Source of the DNA: Phoronis pallida
Taxonomy: Eukaryota > Phoronida > Phoronidae
Direction: 5' to 3'
Assembly: GCA_028565715.1 (NCBI GenBank)
Contig: JAOXYC010060009.1
Span: 1 to 14,647, forward strand
DNA: 14,647 nt
Of this stretch, positions 1 to 8,058 are shown one piece after another; position 1 is the stretch's first letter; the number at the start of each line of letters is the position of its first letter. Both the position numbers and the translations under genes were made by a program. A model generated the notes under the pieces. It was not told the origin of the DNA. It searched no databases and was given only the letters and a program-made list of their open reading frames with translations.

Positions 1-437
1 GACAATGGATCATGCATCGGTAAATCAAAAGATCGTTCATTTTCTCATACACTGTGACTTGTCTACATCTTTCTGATACTCTACTTGTAAATACCATTTG
101 CATAGAGTTGCAAGCTCTAATAACTATGATGATATTTAATTATTACTCTGGTTTCCTGGACTCACTAATTTACATCATTTAACTCTGATAGCTATCCAAA
201 AGGGTTCTCTGTCTATGAGTTAGCTTCGTGTCAACATTATAATGTTCCACAGTTCTTTGCATACAGACAATTGAATGACACAATTTCTAGATTTGTATGA
301 TGAGATATCTAGATTTGGAAGTTTTAACATATATGTGTGAATATATTTGTAGTGAAAAGGGTAAGAACACGTGTTAAACATCATTGCTTTTTATGAACGT
401 ACACTACTCTATTTGATTCCTTTGTGTCTTTTAATAG
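1..437 (+). other. Probable intron upstream of the first EGF exon
   Basis: AT-rich sequence without a recognisable domain in any frame. It ends in a plausible acceptor (pyrimidine-rich stretch, then AG at 436-437) just before the first EGF exon. Earlier exons of the gene must lie outside the window. I see no RNA gene or mobile element in it. Confidence 0.55.
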
Positions 438-569
438 ATATCGACGAATGTAGTGAGGGTAACACTGGCAATTTCTGTACGTTCGATCACGCAGTATGTG
501 TGAATACGCAACCAGGATACATCTGCCAATGCCAACTTGGTTACAGGGTCTCCGGTCTGACATGCAAAG
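438..569 (+). CDS. EGF-like calcium-binding domain exon (first)
   Basis: This exon encodes one complete EGF-like module of 44 codons. It starts with the calcium-binding consensus D-I-D-E-C and has six cysteines in EGF order (DEC, NFC, AVC, YIC, CQC, LTC), with an aromatic G-Y pair before the last cysteine. It is bounded by AG at 436-437 and GT at 570-571. Both junctions are phase 1 and the length is 132 bp, the symmetric pattern usual for shuffled extracellular modules. The product should act outside the cell, with calcium stiffening the junction between EGF modules. The Asn in C-V-N-T is at the usual beta-hydroxylation position. The next EGF exon has the same length and phase, so the two belong to one gene. 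The full protein cannot be named from this fragment. Confidence 0.85.
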
Positions 570-917
570 GTTAGTTCACTCAAACTATTGAATAATTGAA
601 CTGCAGCAAAAACCAAACTCTTTCAAACGGATCAGAATTCTACTATTAGCACTGATCAACTCCGCTTGTCTTTGTATAATGATTTAAATTTGACGAGCAC
701 ACGGAAGTCCAACAAAATTGGGATTCAAAATACAAAAACAACTTTGGCTTTTACCCAATTTGACAACGAGTTTTTAAACAAGACGGGTTGGACATGTTCT
801 GAGTAATTCAAGAAGCATTGTCATTAATTTCATGCATCTTCAAAATATTGCGTTTGCCCCTTATGTGTTTCATAAGAGTCTGTCGTCTTAGGAGATGTTT
901 GTTACTGTCACATATAG
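570..917 (+). other. Phase-1 intron between the two EGF exons
   Basis: It begins with GT at 570-571 and ends with AG at 916-917. It is 348 bp, AT-rich, and no other feature was seen. Confidence 0.7.
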
Positions 918-1049
918 ATGTTAACGAATGCACCCAAGACAAATGCAGCCCTGCAATAGATGGAGGTGTGTGCAATAACACTGATGGTAGTTTCAAGTGT
1001 GGATGTGCTGGCGGATACCAACTTCAAACTGATGGCAAGACTTGTAAAG
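918..1049 (+). CDS. EGF-like calcium-binding domain exon (second)
   Basis: This is a second complete EGF-like module of 44 codons (132 bp). It starts D-V-N-E-C, the calcium-binding form, and has six cysteines (NEC, DKC, GVC, FKC, CGC, KTC). The spacing G-x-C-N-N-T-D-G-S-F-K-C is typical of cbEGF domains. The acceptor AG is at 916-917 and the donor GT at 1050-1051, in the strong context G|GTGAG. Both junctions are phase 1 and match the preceding EGF exon, so the two can splice in frame. Seen: cysteine pattern, phases and splice dinucleotides. Known: consecutive cbEGF modules form rods in adhesion and matrix proteins. Inferred: membership of one gene with the TSP1 exon downstream. Confidence 0.87.
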
Positions 1050-1159
1050 GTGAGCATTTTGGAATAAACGACGGCAGAACTTTTTTAAAACCTTGAATGA
1101 TTGCTTGTTTAATAATTGTTCCAACGTTTACTGCATTTTTTATTTTTTTTTGCTGGCAG

Positions 1160-1524
1160 TGATTCATAACAATTACCATTTTATTGTTACATTGCGCATT
1201 GCACAGACGTGCCGTGTAAACATGGTAAACATCAGCTTCACGAACACCAATTCAGCCTGTGGCACTCCCGGTGATTATTTCTTGTGAACATAGTCGATCA
1301 GTTAGACTGTTACGATGCTCTCGGAGCTAATAATTCCATGAACATGTTATGTATAATTGAAGCTCTTTCTCAACACGTATGGGGCCCATGGAGTGATTGT
1401 AACGTAACATGTGGACAGGGCATTCGATTCAAAGAGAGGGTGTGTTTAACTGATTCATGCACAGGTGTCAGCAGAATTACTCAGATTTGTCTCGCGCCAT
1501 CTTGCACGGCGGTACCAGGGACAG
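1160..1524 (+). pseudogene. Exon with an unrecognised region plus a thrombospondin type 1 repeat; one-base frame break
   Basis: The acceptor is strong: a long T tract then GCTGGCAG ending at 1159. It restores phase 1 from the second EGF exon. About 41 codons follow that I do not recognise, rich in hydrophobic residues and containing the stretch SFTNTNSACGTPGDYFL, then a TGA at 1285-1287. The reading continues one frame over from about 1284 (VNIVDQLDCYDALGANN) into a clear TSP1 repeat at about 1377-1497. That repeat has WGPW, C-N-V-T-C-G (the CXX(S/T)CG O-fucosylation site) and six cysteines. The donor GT at 1525-1526 leaves phase 1. The exon is 365 bp, one base short of a multiple of three, whereas the other complete EGF exons here are multiples of three. 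Either the gene is damaged or a base is missing from the sequence. The TSP1 call is secure; intactness of the exon is not. Confidence 0.7.
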
Positions 1525-2811
1525 GTATTCAGTTATATACGCTTGTAATTCTGAATTTCATTTAACCACCATGTTGCACACACATTATGTTCAATGCATC
1601 TGATTTGCTCAAGAACTAACTTGATGTTTTAGTTAAAATTTTCCATCGAGTTGCTTAGTTTGTTTGCATGCAACGTTCTAATCTTTGGGTTTCCGAGGCA
1701 CCGAATACTGTAGAGTTAAGATCCAATAGATAGAAAACGAGCTGAGCTGATCGTTGGAACTAAAAATCGTTTCTTCTAACATTCAGAAACAGCTATTACA
1801 GCATAGCCCCGCCATTGAGCGAATGCTTCATGCGAAATAATGCGTTTTTTCTCAAGATTTTTTCACTCAAATGTCCCGCACAAAAACGCATTGGCCTAAA
1901 ATCCACGATTAAGCCCATGCGAGTCGGGGGCTCCGATTATAGTCGCACATATGATATTTAAGAAAAATAGACATGCGAAAATCAATTTTGAACTCAACTT
2001 GTAGTGTCAGGGACACTTATAGGTGAAACATAATGGCAATAGAACTAAAAAGATACTCTTTTGAGTGGGGTTTCATTCACAGACAGCCAATTCCTACCAA
2101 AAACCGACAATGTTTGCCTATATTCGGAGCAACACAATACTAGCACTCGTCTGGTTCTAAGTTCCGCGATTCAGGCGCGTATTCACAATAAGGCGCATGC
2201 GCTCTATGGCGGGGCTATACGATATTTCTCAAAAAGTCATTGTATTCTTATGTTGTCCGGATGATTACTGCACTGGAACTGCAATATTATAATATATGTA
2301 AAACGGTGATAACGACATTAGCAGTTTTACAATTTTTGTGACAGGTTTTGTCAGAAACTGAAGACGTTTTAACGTGCATTTTCTGATCTCCGGAAATCGA
2401 AGGCATGTAACATGCAGACACGTCATGATATGAATAGATATGATTTAGAAATTTAAACGAATTCTATGTTGTCACTTAGGCAAAAAGTGTTCCGTCAGAA
2501 GTATGTTGACTATGGTTTTTTTGGTAGTATTAATAATGGGCCTTAACTAATAAATGAGATAACATAATAATTGGTCCTTACGTGTTCTTGTAATTATTTT
2601 TAATAAAAAATGAACTTTAGTTTTCACACTGGGAGCAGTCGACATAGCGACTGCAATAATAAAATGTTGTCTTCTAATGACGGCGATGGATCTCGGTAGG
2701 ATTCCAAAGATTAACAGTATGTTTCCAAAATGCATCACTTTTAACGAGTACACAAATTGATTTGAGAACTGCATCTCTGAATGTCCACTAGACTAGTCAT
2801 TCCGATTTCAG
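1525..2811 (+). other. Phase-1 intron containing a MITE
   Basis: It runs from the donor GT at 1525-1526 to the acceptor AG at 2810-2811, in the context TTCCGATTTCAG. Apart from the MITE at 1799-2222 I see no domain-coding stretch. About 590 bp after the MITE are AT-rich and featureless. Confidence 0.6.
1799..2222. mobile_element. MITE with TA target duplication, copy 1
   Basis: This is a non-autonomous DNA element of 424 bp. The left end reads CAGCATAGCCCCGCC and the complement of the right end reads TCGTATAGCCCCGCC. The terminal inverted repeats continue about 25 bp with few mismatches (ATAGCCCCGCCAT, GAGCG, ATGC). TA dinucleotides flank both ends (1797-1798 and 2223-2224), as Tc1/mariner-type transposases produce. 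No transposase is encoded. The ends match the element at 9711-9995, including an inner AATAATGC stretch, so the two are one family of different lengths. It sits inside an intron of the EGF/TSP1 gene. The palindrome GCGCATGCGC near its right end (2193-2202) fits the NRF1 binding consensus. Confidence 0.7.
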
Positions 2812-3005
2812 ATGGTAAAATGACAACGGACTCCAGTGAAGTCCCGATTACAAGAATATCCACCAAGAAGTCAGACCCCAAGGATTTCACGGCAAGACCG
2901 CCTAGGACGACTGCTATCGGTAAGAAAGTTGCAAACAATGCAGCAACACGTGGAAAGGCATTCTGCAAACCAGCTTATATGGAATGGCTAAGATTTGTTT
3001 CATAA
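2812..3005 (+). pseudogene. Ser/Thr/Lys-rich exon, first copy of a duplicated pair, frameshifted in its tail
   Basis: The acceptor AG at 2810-2811 gives a phase-1 entry that fits the TSP1 exon donor. It encodes D-G-K-M-T-T-D-S-S-E-V-P-I-T-R, then a Lys/Pro/Thr-rich stretch ending R-P-P-R-T-T-A-I, which looks like an extended, O-glycosylatable stalk. A donor-like G|GTAAG at 2919-2924 would make a symmetric 108-bp internal exon (2812-2919). However, similarity to the copy at 3246-3466 continues past that point, with mostly third-base or conservative changes and a 6-base indel. That favours coding up to a stop. In that reading, one base is missing near 2956-2960 compared with the other copy, and the frame ends at 3003-3005 without the hydrophobic tail. 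It may therefore be a dead duplicate or an alternative internal exon. Confidence 0.55.
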
Positions 3006-3245
3006 TTTTCTTTTTTGATCAAATATGATAACAAAAAGCCTTACAATTTTAATAATTTGAATTTTAGAAAACTATAATTAAATTTTTATTGTTTTGTTTT
3101 TGGAAAAATACAGAATAGCCAACGACAACACATATGTCTATTCCTAATAGTTGAAGCATAATTTTTTTTAAGTGGCATTAACTTTTGAATAAGTTAACAA
3201 GCTTCTTACTTGTCAATTTATCTTGAACACCAATTCCGATTTCAG

Positions 3246-3466
3246 ACGGTAAAGTAATAACGGACTCCAACGAAGTCCAGATTACAAGAAAATCTACCAA
3301 GAAGACTGACCCCAAGGATTTCATGGCAAGACCGCCTAGGACGACTGCTGCTGTCGGTGAGGTCGGTGAAAAAGTTGCAGGCAATGCAGCGGCGCGTGGA
3401 AAAGGCAATCTTCAAGCCAGCTTGTATGCAATGACTGCAATCTTTATCATGGCCATGCCTATATGA
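3246..3466 (+). CDS. Ser/Thr/Lys-rich terminal exon with GPI-signal-like tail (second copy)
   Basis: The acceptor AG at 3244-3245 follows the same TTCCGATTTCAG context as the first copy and gives the same phase-1 entry. It reads D-G-K-V-I-T-D-S-N-E-V-Q-I-T-R, then a Lys/Thr/Pro linker, R-P-P-R-T-T-A-A-V-G, small residues (G-N-A-A-A), a short polar spacer and a hydrophobic end (LYAMTAIFIMAMPI) at the TGA at 3464-3466. Small residues, a spacer and a 14-residue hydrophobic C-terminus are what a GPI-anchor signal looks like. The product could then be a cell-surface protein with EGF, TSP1 and stalk. Alternatively G|GTGAG at 3356-3361 could be used as a donor, making a 111-bp internal exon. An AATAAA lies downstream at 3748-3753. 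The anchor reading is inference. Confidence 0.55.
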
Positions 3467-4261
3467 TAAAAACACGTTAGGACTAGATAACCACTTATGA
3501 CATTGGGCTTCGGACATGTTTTCTTTTCTACATGCATTATTTTGAAAGTTTATAGACTTCATTTTGATATCATTAGAAATAGATATTTTCTGAAAATTTG
3601 TGTTATCGATTACCTTCAGCCAATGTAATACTTGTAGTTTCGGTAATATGTTGTTCTTATGAATTTTTTTTTATTTATTTAAAACATCACTTATAGAGCG
3701 CATGCAATATCTATGCGCTTTACAAAACATTAATTAAAAACAATAAGAATAAATTAAATTAATTGTTAAAACTCACATTGAAACAGGAATAGATTAAATT
3801 AATCAATAAATAGAATAAACAGGTAATTTGCTTACAAAACTGACGGCTAATTGTACGAAACAGAAATTACACAGAATGTATCTATAGTATACAATATTCC
3901 TGTTTCAACTCAACGGACCATATAAATATCACCTAGTGCACGCATGCTAGAACCTAATAAACGTATTTTTGCCAACTACAACATTACGTCTTCGTTTAGT
4001 TTTAGCACTTTTCTACGAACACGAACTTGCACTCACTATGCACATAGCTTGTCGAGTACGGCCATCAACAGCAACTACGAAAAAAGGTCAAACAATAAAG
4101 AACACTAAACATTTGAAATTGCAAAACCGGAAATAATTTTGACATGAAATCTTCGAAGCAAGAGAACCTTCCAATGAGCACAAATAAAACAATTATTGCG
4201 AAAGAATGTTTGACTTGTGTTGCCTTTCTAATTTTTTAATGGATATGTAAGAGGTTAATTT
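3467..4261. other. AT-rich noncoding stretch after the EGF/TSP1 gene
   Basis: This is probably 3' UTR then intergenic DNA. It contains an AATAAA at 3748-3753. It also has a perfect 14-bp inverted repeat, TTGAAACAGGAATA at 3778-3791 and its complement at 3895-3908, which could be a small MITE or fold-back of about 130 bp. A short hairpin lies near 3697-3721 (AGCGCA against TGCGCT), in a context resembling a SINE tail. No coding region was supported. Confidence 0.4.
3778..3908. repeat. Small fold-back with perfect 14-bp arms
   Basis: TTGAAACAGGAATA (3778-3791) is exactly complementary to 3895-3908. The 103 bp between them are AT-rich. No clear target duplication was seen, so the origin is uncertain. 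Confidence 0.45.
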
Positions 4262-4752
4262 TCATGTTCTCAGAAATAAATTGGCTAGTATAGCAGCAAG
4301 AGGCAAGCCCATCGCAATACCGTCGATTTGTTGATAATAATCCCCATTGAAAATGAAATGGGTCATAGATGTGGCGAAAAGAAACAATTTATTCAACTGT
4401 TGTTTACTCATAGTGACACTAGGATTATCCGATTGTATACAATCAACTGTAATATCAATGCTTTCATCCAGTGGTAGATTCGTGAATAGACTAGTAACAT
4501 CAAATGAAACCATGAATTTATCAGCGATAGAAAGTGATTGTATTTCATTTACAAAAGAAAAAGTATCAGTACTCATATAAGTTGTTTTTCAATGAGGACT
4601 AGTCAATTTGCCTAAAAGTATTTTGTCCTCGATTAAAATCGAGGACAAAATTGGTCTGAATGGGGGTAGTGTTCCTTGTTCATGTTTTTTTGTGAATTTT
4701 CGGAAGTCCGTACATCCTCGCAGGTTGAGAGCCAGTCGATTCACAATCTTAA
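4262..4752 (-). pseudogene. Penelope-like element reverse transcriptase fragment, inverted partial copy
   Basis: Reading the - strand from 4752 down, this gives the PLE segment L-P-P-F-R-P-I-L, then L-G-K-L-T-S-P-H and a stop at 4589-4591. An open stretch follows at 4576-4262 with F-S-F-V-N-E-I and RT motif A, M-V-S-F-D-V-T-S-L-F. Next comes motif B, as I-A-M-G-L-P-L, where the + copy has I-A-M-G-S-P-L. The fragment stops before the YVDD motif and lacks the GIY-YIG nuclease, so it is dead. It is very similar to the + strand copy at 4753-6718. The two are joined head to head, and the fragment contains a 30-bp palindrome at 4621-4650 that replaces part of the normal sequence. PLEs are known for such inverted partial copies next to a full copy. 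Confidence 0.85.
4621..4650. repeat. Perfect 14-bp palindrome inside the inverted PLE copy
   Basis: TTTTGTCCTCGATT, two bases, then its exact complement. In the normal PLE sequence (5030-5074) this position holds different, coding sequence. The palindrome therefore looks like a templated fold-back formed during copying. Confidence 0.85.
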
Positions 4753-5040
4753 ATGGTGTCGTTGTATTAAATCGCAAAGATTATATTAATGCCGTTCAGA
4801 ATATTGTGAAAGATGCTAATAAATTTCAACCTTTGAGTCGTGATTTAACACTGCTCAATGAAGGTCAACTCCATCGTTACCTGAGACAACAGAAATCACA
4901 GAAACATATCACGAAAGAAGATTATGAATCTATGTACCCGACTGGCTCTCAACCTGCGAAGATGTACGGACTTCCGAAAATTCATAAAAAAACATGAACA
5001 AGGAACACTACCCCCATTCAGACCAATTTTGACCTCGATT
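4638..5040. repeat. Long inverted repeat within the PLE
   Basis: The left arm 4638-4752 is the reverse complement of the right arm 4918-5040. The arms differ by a few substitutions and a 9-bp gap in the left arm. The 165-bp loop carries + strand RT coding sequence. It is the head-to-head junction of the two PLE copies and could form a long hairpin in RNA or single-stranded DNA. Confidence 0.85.
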
Positions 5041-5083
5041 AATACTTTAAATGATGACCTTGCTAAGTATTTAGGTAAATCAT
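4753..5083 (+). pseudogene. Penelope-like element, RT N-terminal part (frameshifted)
   Basis: This is the + strand 5' remnant of the main PLE copy. It encodes V-V-V-L-N-R-K-D-Y-I-N, L-N-E-G-Q-L-H-R-Y-L-R, then D-Y-E-S-M-Y-P-T-G-S-Q and the finger motif Y-G-L-P-K-I-H-K-K. A run of seven A at 4986-4992 shifts the frame, ending the first ORF at 4995-4997. The following residues (H-E-Q-G-T-L-P-P-F-R-P-I-L-T-S-I-N) continue in the next frame up to L-A-K-Y-L-G-K at about 5079. The expected continuation (L-T-S-P-H) resumes only near 5419, after an insertion. The part beyond the N-terminal side of 4753 is lost at the fold-back junction. Confidence 0.8.
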
Positions 5084-5418
5084 GATTTCCGAGAGCGTGG
5101 TAAAAATTACCCGTAGCCCAGACCCTGGGCTACGGGTCTATACATGGCCAAACTCGCTAATGTGAACACAATGAAGCTTTGTGTGAGTGTTTGCACAGTG
5201 TCGGCGTCTTACATAAACAGGGGCAATAAAACTCCTGGCTGTCAAGAGATTTCGTAAAAAAAATAAGAGATATTTACAATATACATGCTTGTATTTGCAC
5301 CTTCTATTGACAACTTCACAAAAGGAAGCATCCCAGAAGTTAATTGAATTCTGCCAGTTGACTGCACAAGTTAACGGATTTTCAGAGCGAAATTTTACCA
5401 CTGCAGTTTTCAGCATGT
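5084..5418. other. Unidentified 335-bp insertion in the PLE RT
   Basis: Comparison with the inverted copy, which reads L-G-K-L-T-S-P-H without interruption, shows that this segment is extra. It carries a perfect hairpin near its left edge (arms 5109-5120 and 5126-5137, ACCCGTAGCCCA). I saw no terminal inverted repeat and no convincing target duplication. GT at 5075 and AG at 5413 allow a 339-bp intron, but joining them does not restore the expected frame. Confidence 0.6.
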
Positions 5419-6718
5419 GACTAGTCCTCATATAAAAACAACTTATATGAGTACTGATACTTTTTCTTTTGTAAATGAAATACAATCACTTTCTATCGCT
5501 GATAAAATCATGGTTTCATTTGATGTTACTAGTCTATTCACGAATCTACCACTGGATGAAAGCATTGATCTTACAGTTGATTGTATACAATCGGATAATC
5601 CTAGTGTCACTATGAGTAAACAACAGTTAAAGAAATTGTTTCTTTTCGCCACGTCTATGACCCATTTCATTTTCAATGGGGATTATTATCAACAAATCGA
5701 CGGTATTGCGATGGGCTCGCCTCTCGCTCCTATACTAGCCAATTTATTTCTGAGTCATTCAGAGCATGAATGGATTAATGCGTATGATAAACCTAAACCT
5801 ATTTATCTGCGCAGATATGTTGATGATTTATTTTGCTTGTTTAATAATGCAGATGATGCTAGTTCATTTTTTCATTTTTTAAACACCAGACATCCAAATT
5901 TAAAATTCACCATGGAAACTGAAAAAGACAACAAACTGGCATTTTTAGATATTCTTATTGATAACAGGAGCAACGACTCTATTGTAACTTCGGTGTTTCA
6001 TAAAAGTACATTTACTGGGCTGTACACCAACTTTTTAAGTTTTACGTCTTTTTCTTATAAACTTGTGTTGATTAGAACTCGTGTAGACAGGTGCTTTAAA
6101 ATAAACAATACTTGGGTTGGTTTCAACAAAAATTGTGAACGATTGACACGTGATCTGGTGAGGAATTCGTTTCCACGCTCTCTGATTGACCGCATTTGCC
6201 GGAACAGGGTTAACCAAGCACTCGCGTATCAGCCTCCTCCATTAGCTAGACCCACTAGTGTTAGATATTACTGTATCCCTTATACTGGTGTATTTTCGAA
6301 AGTAGTACAACGGAAATTGAAACAATTGTCAGCTAAATATTGTAAATCTGTTATTATTCACCTTGTATTTAAATCGTTTAAGATTAGTTCTTTGTTACGG
6401 ATTAAAGATGACTTTCCTTTTGGACTGAGATCCTGTGTAGTCTATAAATATAAATGTAATCGCTGTATAGCGACATACGTCGGTGAAACGACGAGACACA
6501 TAGCTACAAGAATCAAGGAACATCTAGTGAGTGACGTCAATTCTGTAAATAGACACTTGCAGAGCAATGACGCGTGTCGAATGGCTTGTAATGACACCTG
6601 CTTTTCTATCATTGATTGTGACAATAGTCTCTATAGATTGAAGCTACGAGAGTCTATTCATATAGCCCGCATTAATCCTTCATTGAATGCACAGGTATTT
6701 CCACCTCCAACAGAGTAA
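5419..6718 (+). CDS. Penelope-like element RT with GIY-YIG endonuclease (5'-truncated ORF)
   Basis: The frame is open from 5417 to the TAA at 6716-6718; the first in-frame ATG is at 5447. Numbered from codon 5417, the visible RT parts are motif A (SFDVTSLF, Asp36), motif B (IAMGSPL, 97-103), catalytic YVDD (134-137) and LAFLDILI (174-181). The GIY-YIG nuclease follows at about 341-425. It has VVY for GIY, a C-x2-C pair (347, 350), YVG for YIG, Arg365 in TRIKEHL, and a likely catalytic Glu412 in R-E-S-I. These are the hallmarks of PLEs, which copy themselves by target-primed reverse transcription. The N-terminal RT part is separated by an insertion and a frameshift, so the element should be inactive as a whole. 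An AATAAA follows at 6800-6805. Confidence 0.92.
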
Positions 6719-7045
6719 AACACAACTTCGTTGACCAAACATCACCCTTGGTCGGTACTTTATAAAGGGTTTCTGGCAGACGTGCAGATCAATTAGCAAA
6801 ATAAATTCAAAAGCCAGCCAGGCTGATGACAGGTCAAAATCACAAAGGTCTGAAAGGTTACAATCAAATGATGGTGGAATTAGTAAAGGGACATGTAGAT
6901 AGGCCTGTCGAGTACATTTGGTTATTGCGTAGCTTCACTTACCACACATCTATCAACTATGTGATTGACCACGTCTATTAGATCATGTTTGCAGAGTATT
7001 TGAAGGCAGAGAAATCAGAGCATCCCTTGAATCCGTATGACGAGT
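6719..7045 (+). other. PLE 3' untranslated region and flank
   Basis: Noncoding sequence after the PLE stop codon. It holds AATAAA at 6800-6805 and a small GCCAGCCAGGCTG-type hairpin at about 6812-6825. I could not locate the exact 3' end of the element. Confidence 0.4.
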
Positions 7046-7112
7046 GTCCCGTCCCATTATGTCCGCTTTGTCCCATTATGTCCGTTTTGTCCCATTATGT
7101 CTGTTTTGTCCC
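7046..7112 (+). repeat. 19-bp minisatellite, left block
   Basis: About 3.5 copies of the unit TGTCCGTTTTGTCCCATTA with small changes. It has the same orientation and unit as 7484-7610, so the two blocks are probably one array split by an insertion. Confidence 0.9.
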
Positions 7113-7482
7113 CATTACGGCAATTGATCCCTGAGATGAGAATCCAATAACGCCGAGGTCTCAAAAATCACCTCACATACCCGAGTTACATAACTTTGTG
7201 GTCAAATTTGACTTTGATGTTAATCAGGCAGACCGAGTCAGCCCGAGTAAGTTAAGCGGTTATAATTATGTGTCATAAATCCGGCCTTTGATCTGTGCTT
7301 GCGGTTAGACGCATGTTAACTTCGAATAATAGGTCACATTCCAGAATAAGACTATGCGGGCAGTGAGGTGATATTTTCCAGACCTCGTTCTAGTCAAACA
7401 TCTACCCTGGCGCCCACGGAAGACATGTTAACGGCAATGTAAATCTTGTGGGGACTCATCTCGGGGACTGAATGACGTAATG
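7113..7482. mobile_element. Palindromic (fold-back/MITE-like) element splitting the minisatellite
   Basis: The outer ends are complementary (CATTACG at 7113-7119, CGTAATG at 7476-7482). Further inverted matches lie inside: CTGAGATGAG at 7131-7140 with CTCATCTCGG at 7455-7464, and CGAGGTCT with TCACCTCAC at about 7155-7178, pairing with about 7358-7387. The arms are imperfect, with unpaired stretches. No ORF. No clear target duplication was identified. Confidence 0.55.
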
Positions 7483-7483
7483 A

Positions 7484-7610
7484 GTATGTCCGTTTTGTCC
7501 CATTATGTCCGCTTTGTCCAATTATGTCCGTTTTGTCCCATTATGTCCGTTTTGTCCCATTATGTCCGTTTTGTCCCATTAGGTCCGTTTTGTCCCATTA
7601 TGTCCGTTTT
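7484..7610 (+). repeat. 19-bp minisatellite, right block
   Basis: Between six and seven copies of TGTCCGTTTTGTCCCATTA, including single-base variants (TCCAATTA, AGGTCC, CCGCTTTG). Same unit and orientation as the left block. Confidence 0.92.
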
Positions 7611-7751
7611 GCGTTTCTGTGGATTTTCAGACATTTATTGGTTGGTGTAGTAATTAATTTTCAATTTCGGTCTTTTCTAAATGCTCTCCAATAAGTTTTA
7701 ACTTGTTTTTTTCCGAGTTGTTATTTTTTGGCGAAAAATACATAATATTCA

Positions 7752-7799
7752 AAAACGGACATAATGGGACGGGCTGTTCCGTCCCATTATGTCCGTTTT
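7752..7799. repeat. Perfect 21-bp hairpin made of the minisatellite unit
   Basis: The left arm 7752-7772 is the exact complement of 7779-7799, with the six-base loop GCTGTT. The right arm contains TCCCATTATGTCCGTTTT, the minisatellite sequence. One unit is therefore present here in both orientations, about 140 bp away from the array. Confidence 0.9.
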
Positions 7800-8058
7800 G
7801 AACTTAGACATTTTTTTTTTAATTTTTGACTTAGAAAATTTTCGAATAACATTTCTTTTTAACCTGGAAAGATTTTCGGACTTGATTTTTTTTCTCTCAG
7901 AAAAAAATGTTGGACTTAAACACATTTTTGAAAATTTTTTTTGAACATCGAAAATTTTCGGATTTAGTAATTTTTTTGTCTTAGAACAATTGTTGGACTC
8001 AGACAAAATTTTCGAAAAATGCAAACAAAAATAACTAAAAAAAAAATGTTCTAAGTTC
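7800..8058. repeat. AT-rich inverted repeat and degenerate low-complexity block
   Basis: GAACTTAGACATTTTTT at 7800-7816 pairs with AAAAAATGTTCTAAGTTC at 8041-8058, with one inserted base. Between them lie degenerate units of the type GAAAATTTTCGGACTTAG and T or A runs. An open frame on the - strand here is an artefact of this low-complexity sequence. Confidence 0.6.

Noticed and set aside
1270-1293. A 23-bp GT-AG mini-intron restoring the TSP1 exon frame
   Set aside because: The frame would work, but the length is below what animal splicing normally handles, and it would remove residues that look like part of the domain.
3697-3721. Third MITE copy, from a shared ATAGAGCGCATGC
   Set aside because: Only 13 bases match and no second terminal repeat or TA duplication was found.
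5075-5413. GT-AG intron in the PLE RT
   Set aside because: Joining the ends gives an in-frame stop and does not restore the L-G-K-L-T-S-P-H sequence seen in the inverted copy.
6823-6855. CTGATGA followed by GAAA in the main PLE 3' region as a hammerhead ribozyme
   Set aside because: Stem II pairs only with an extra unpaired base, and no matching stem I or cleavage triplet could be found on either side.
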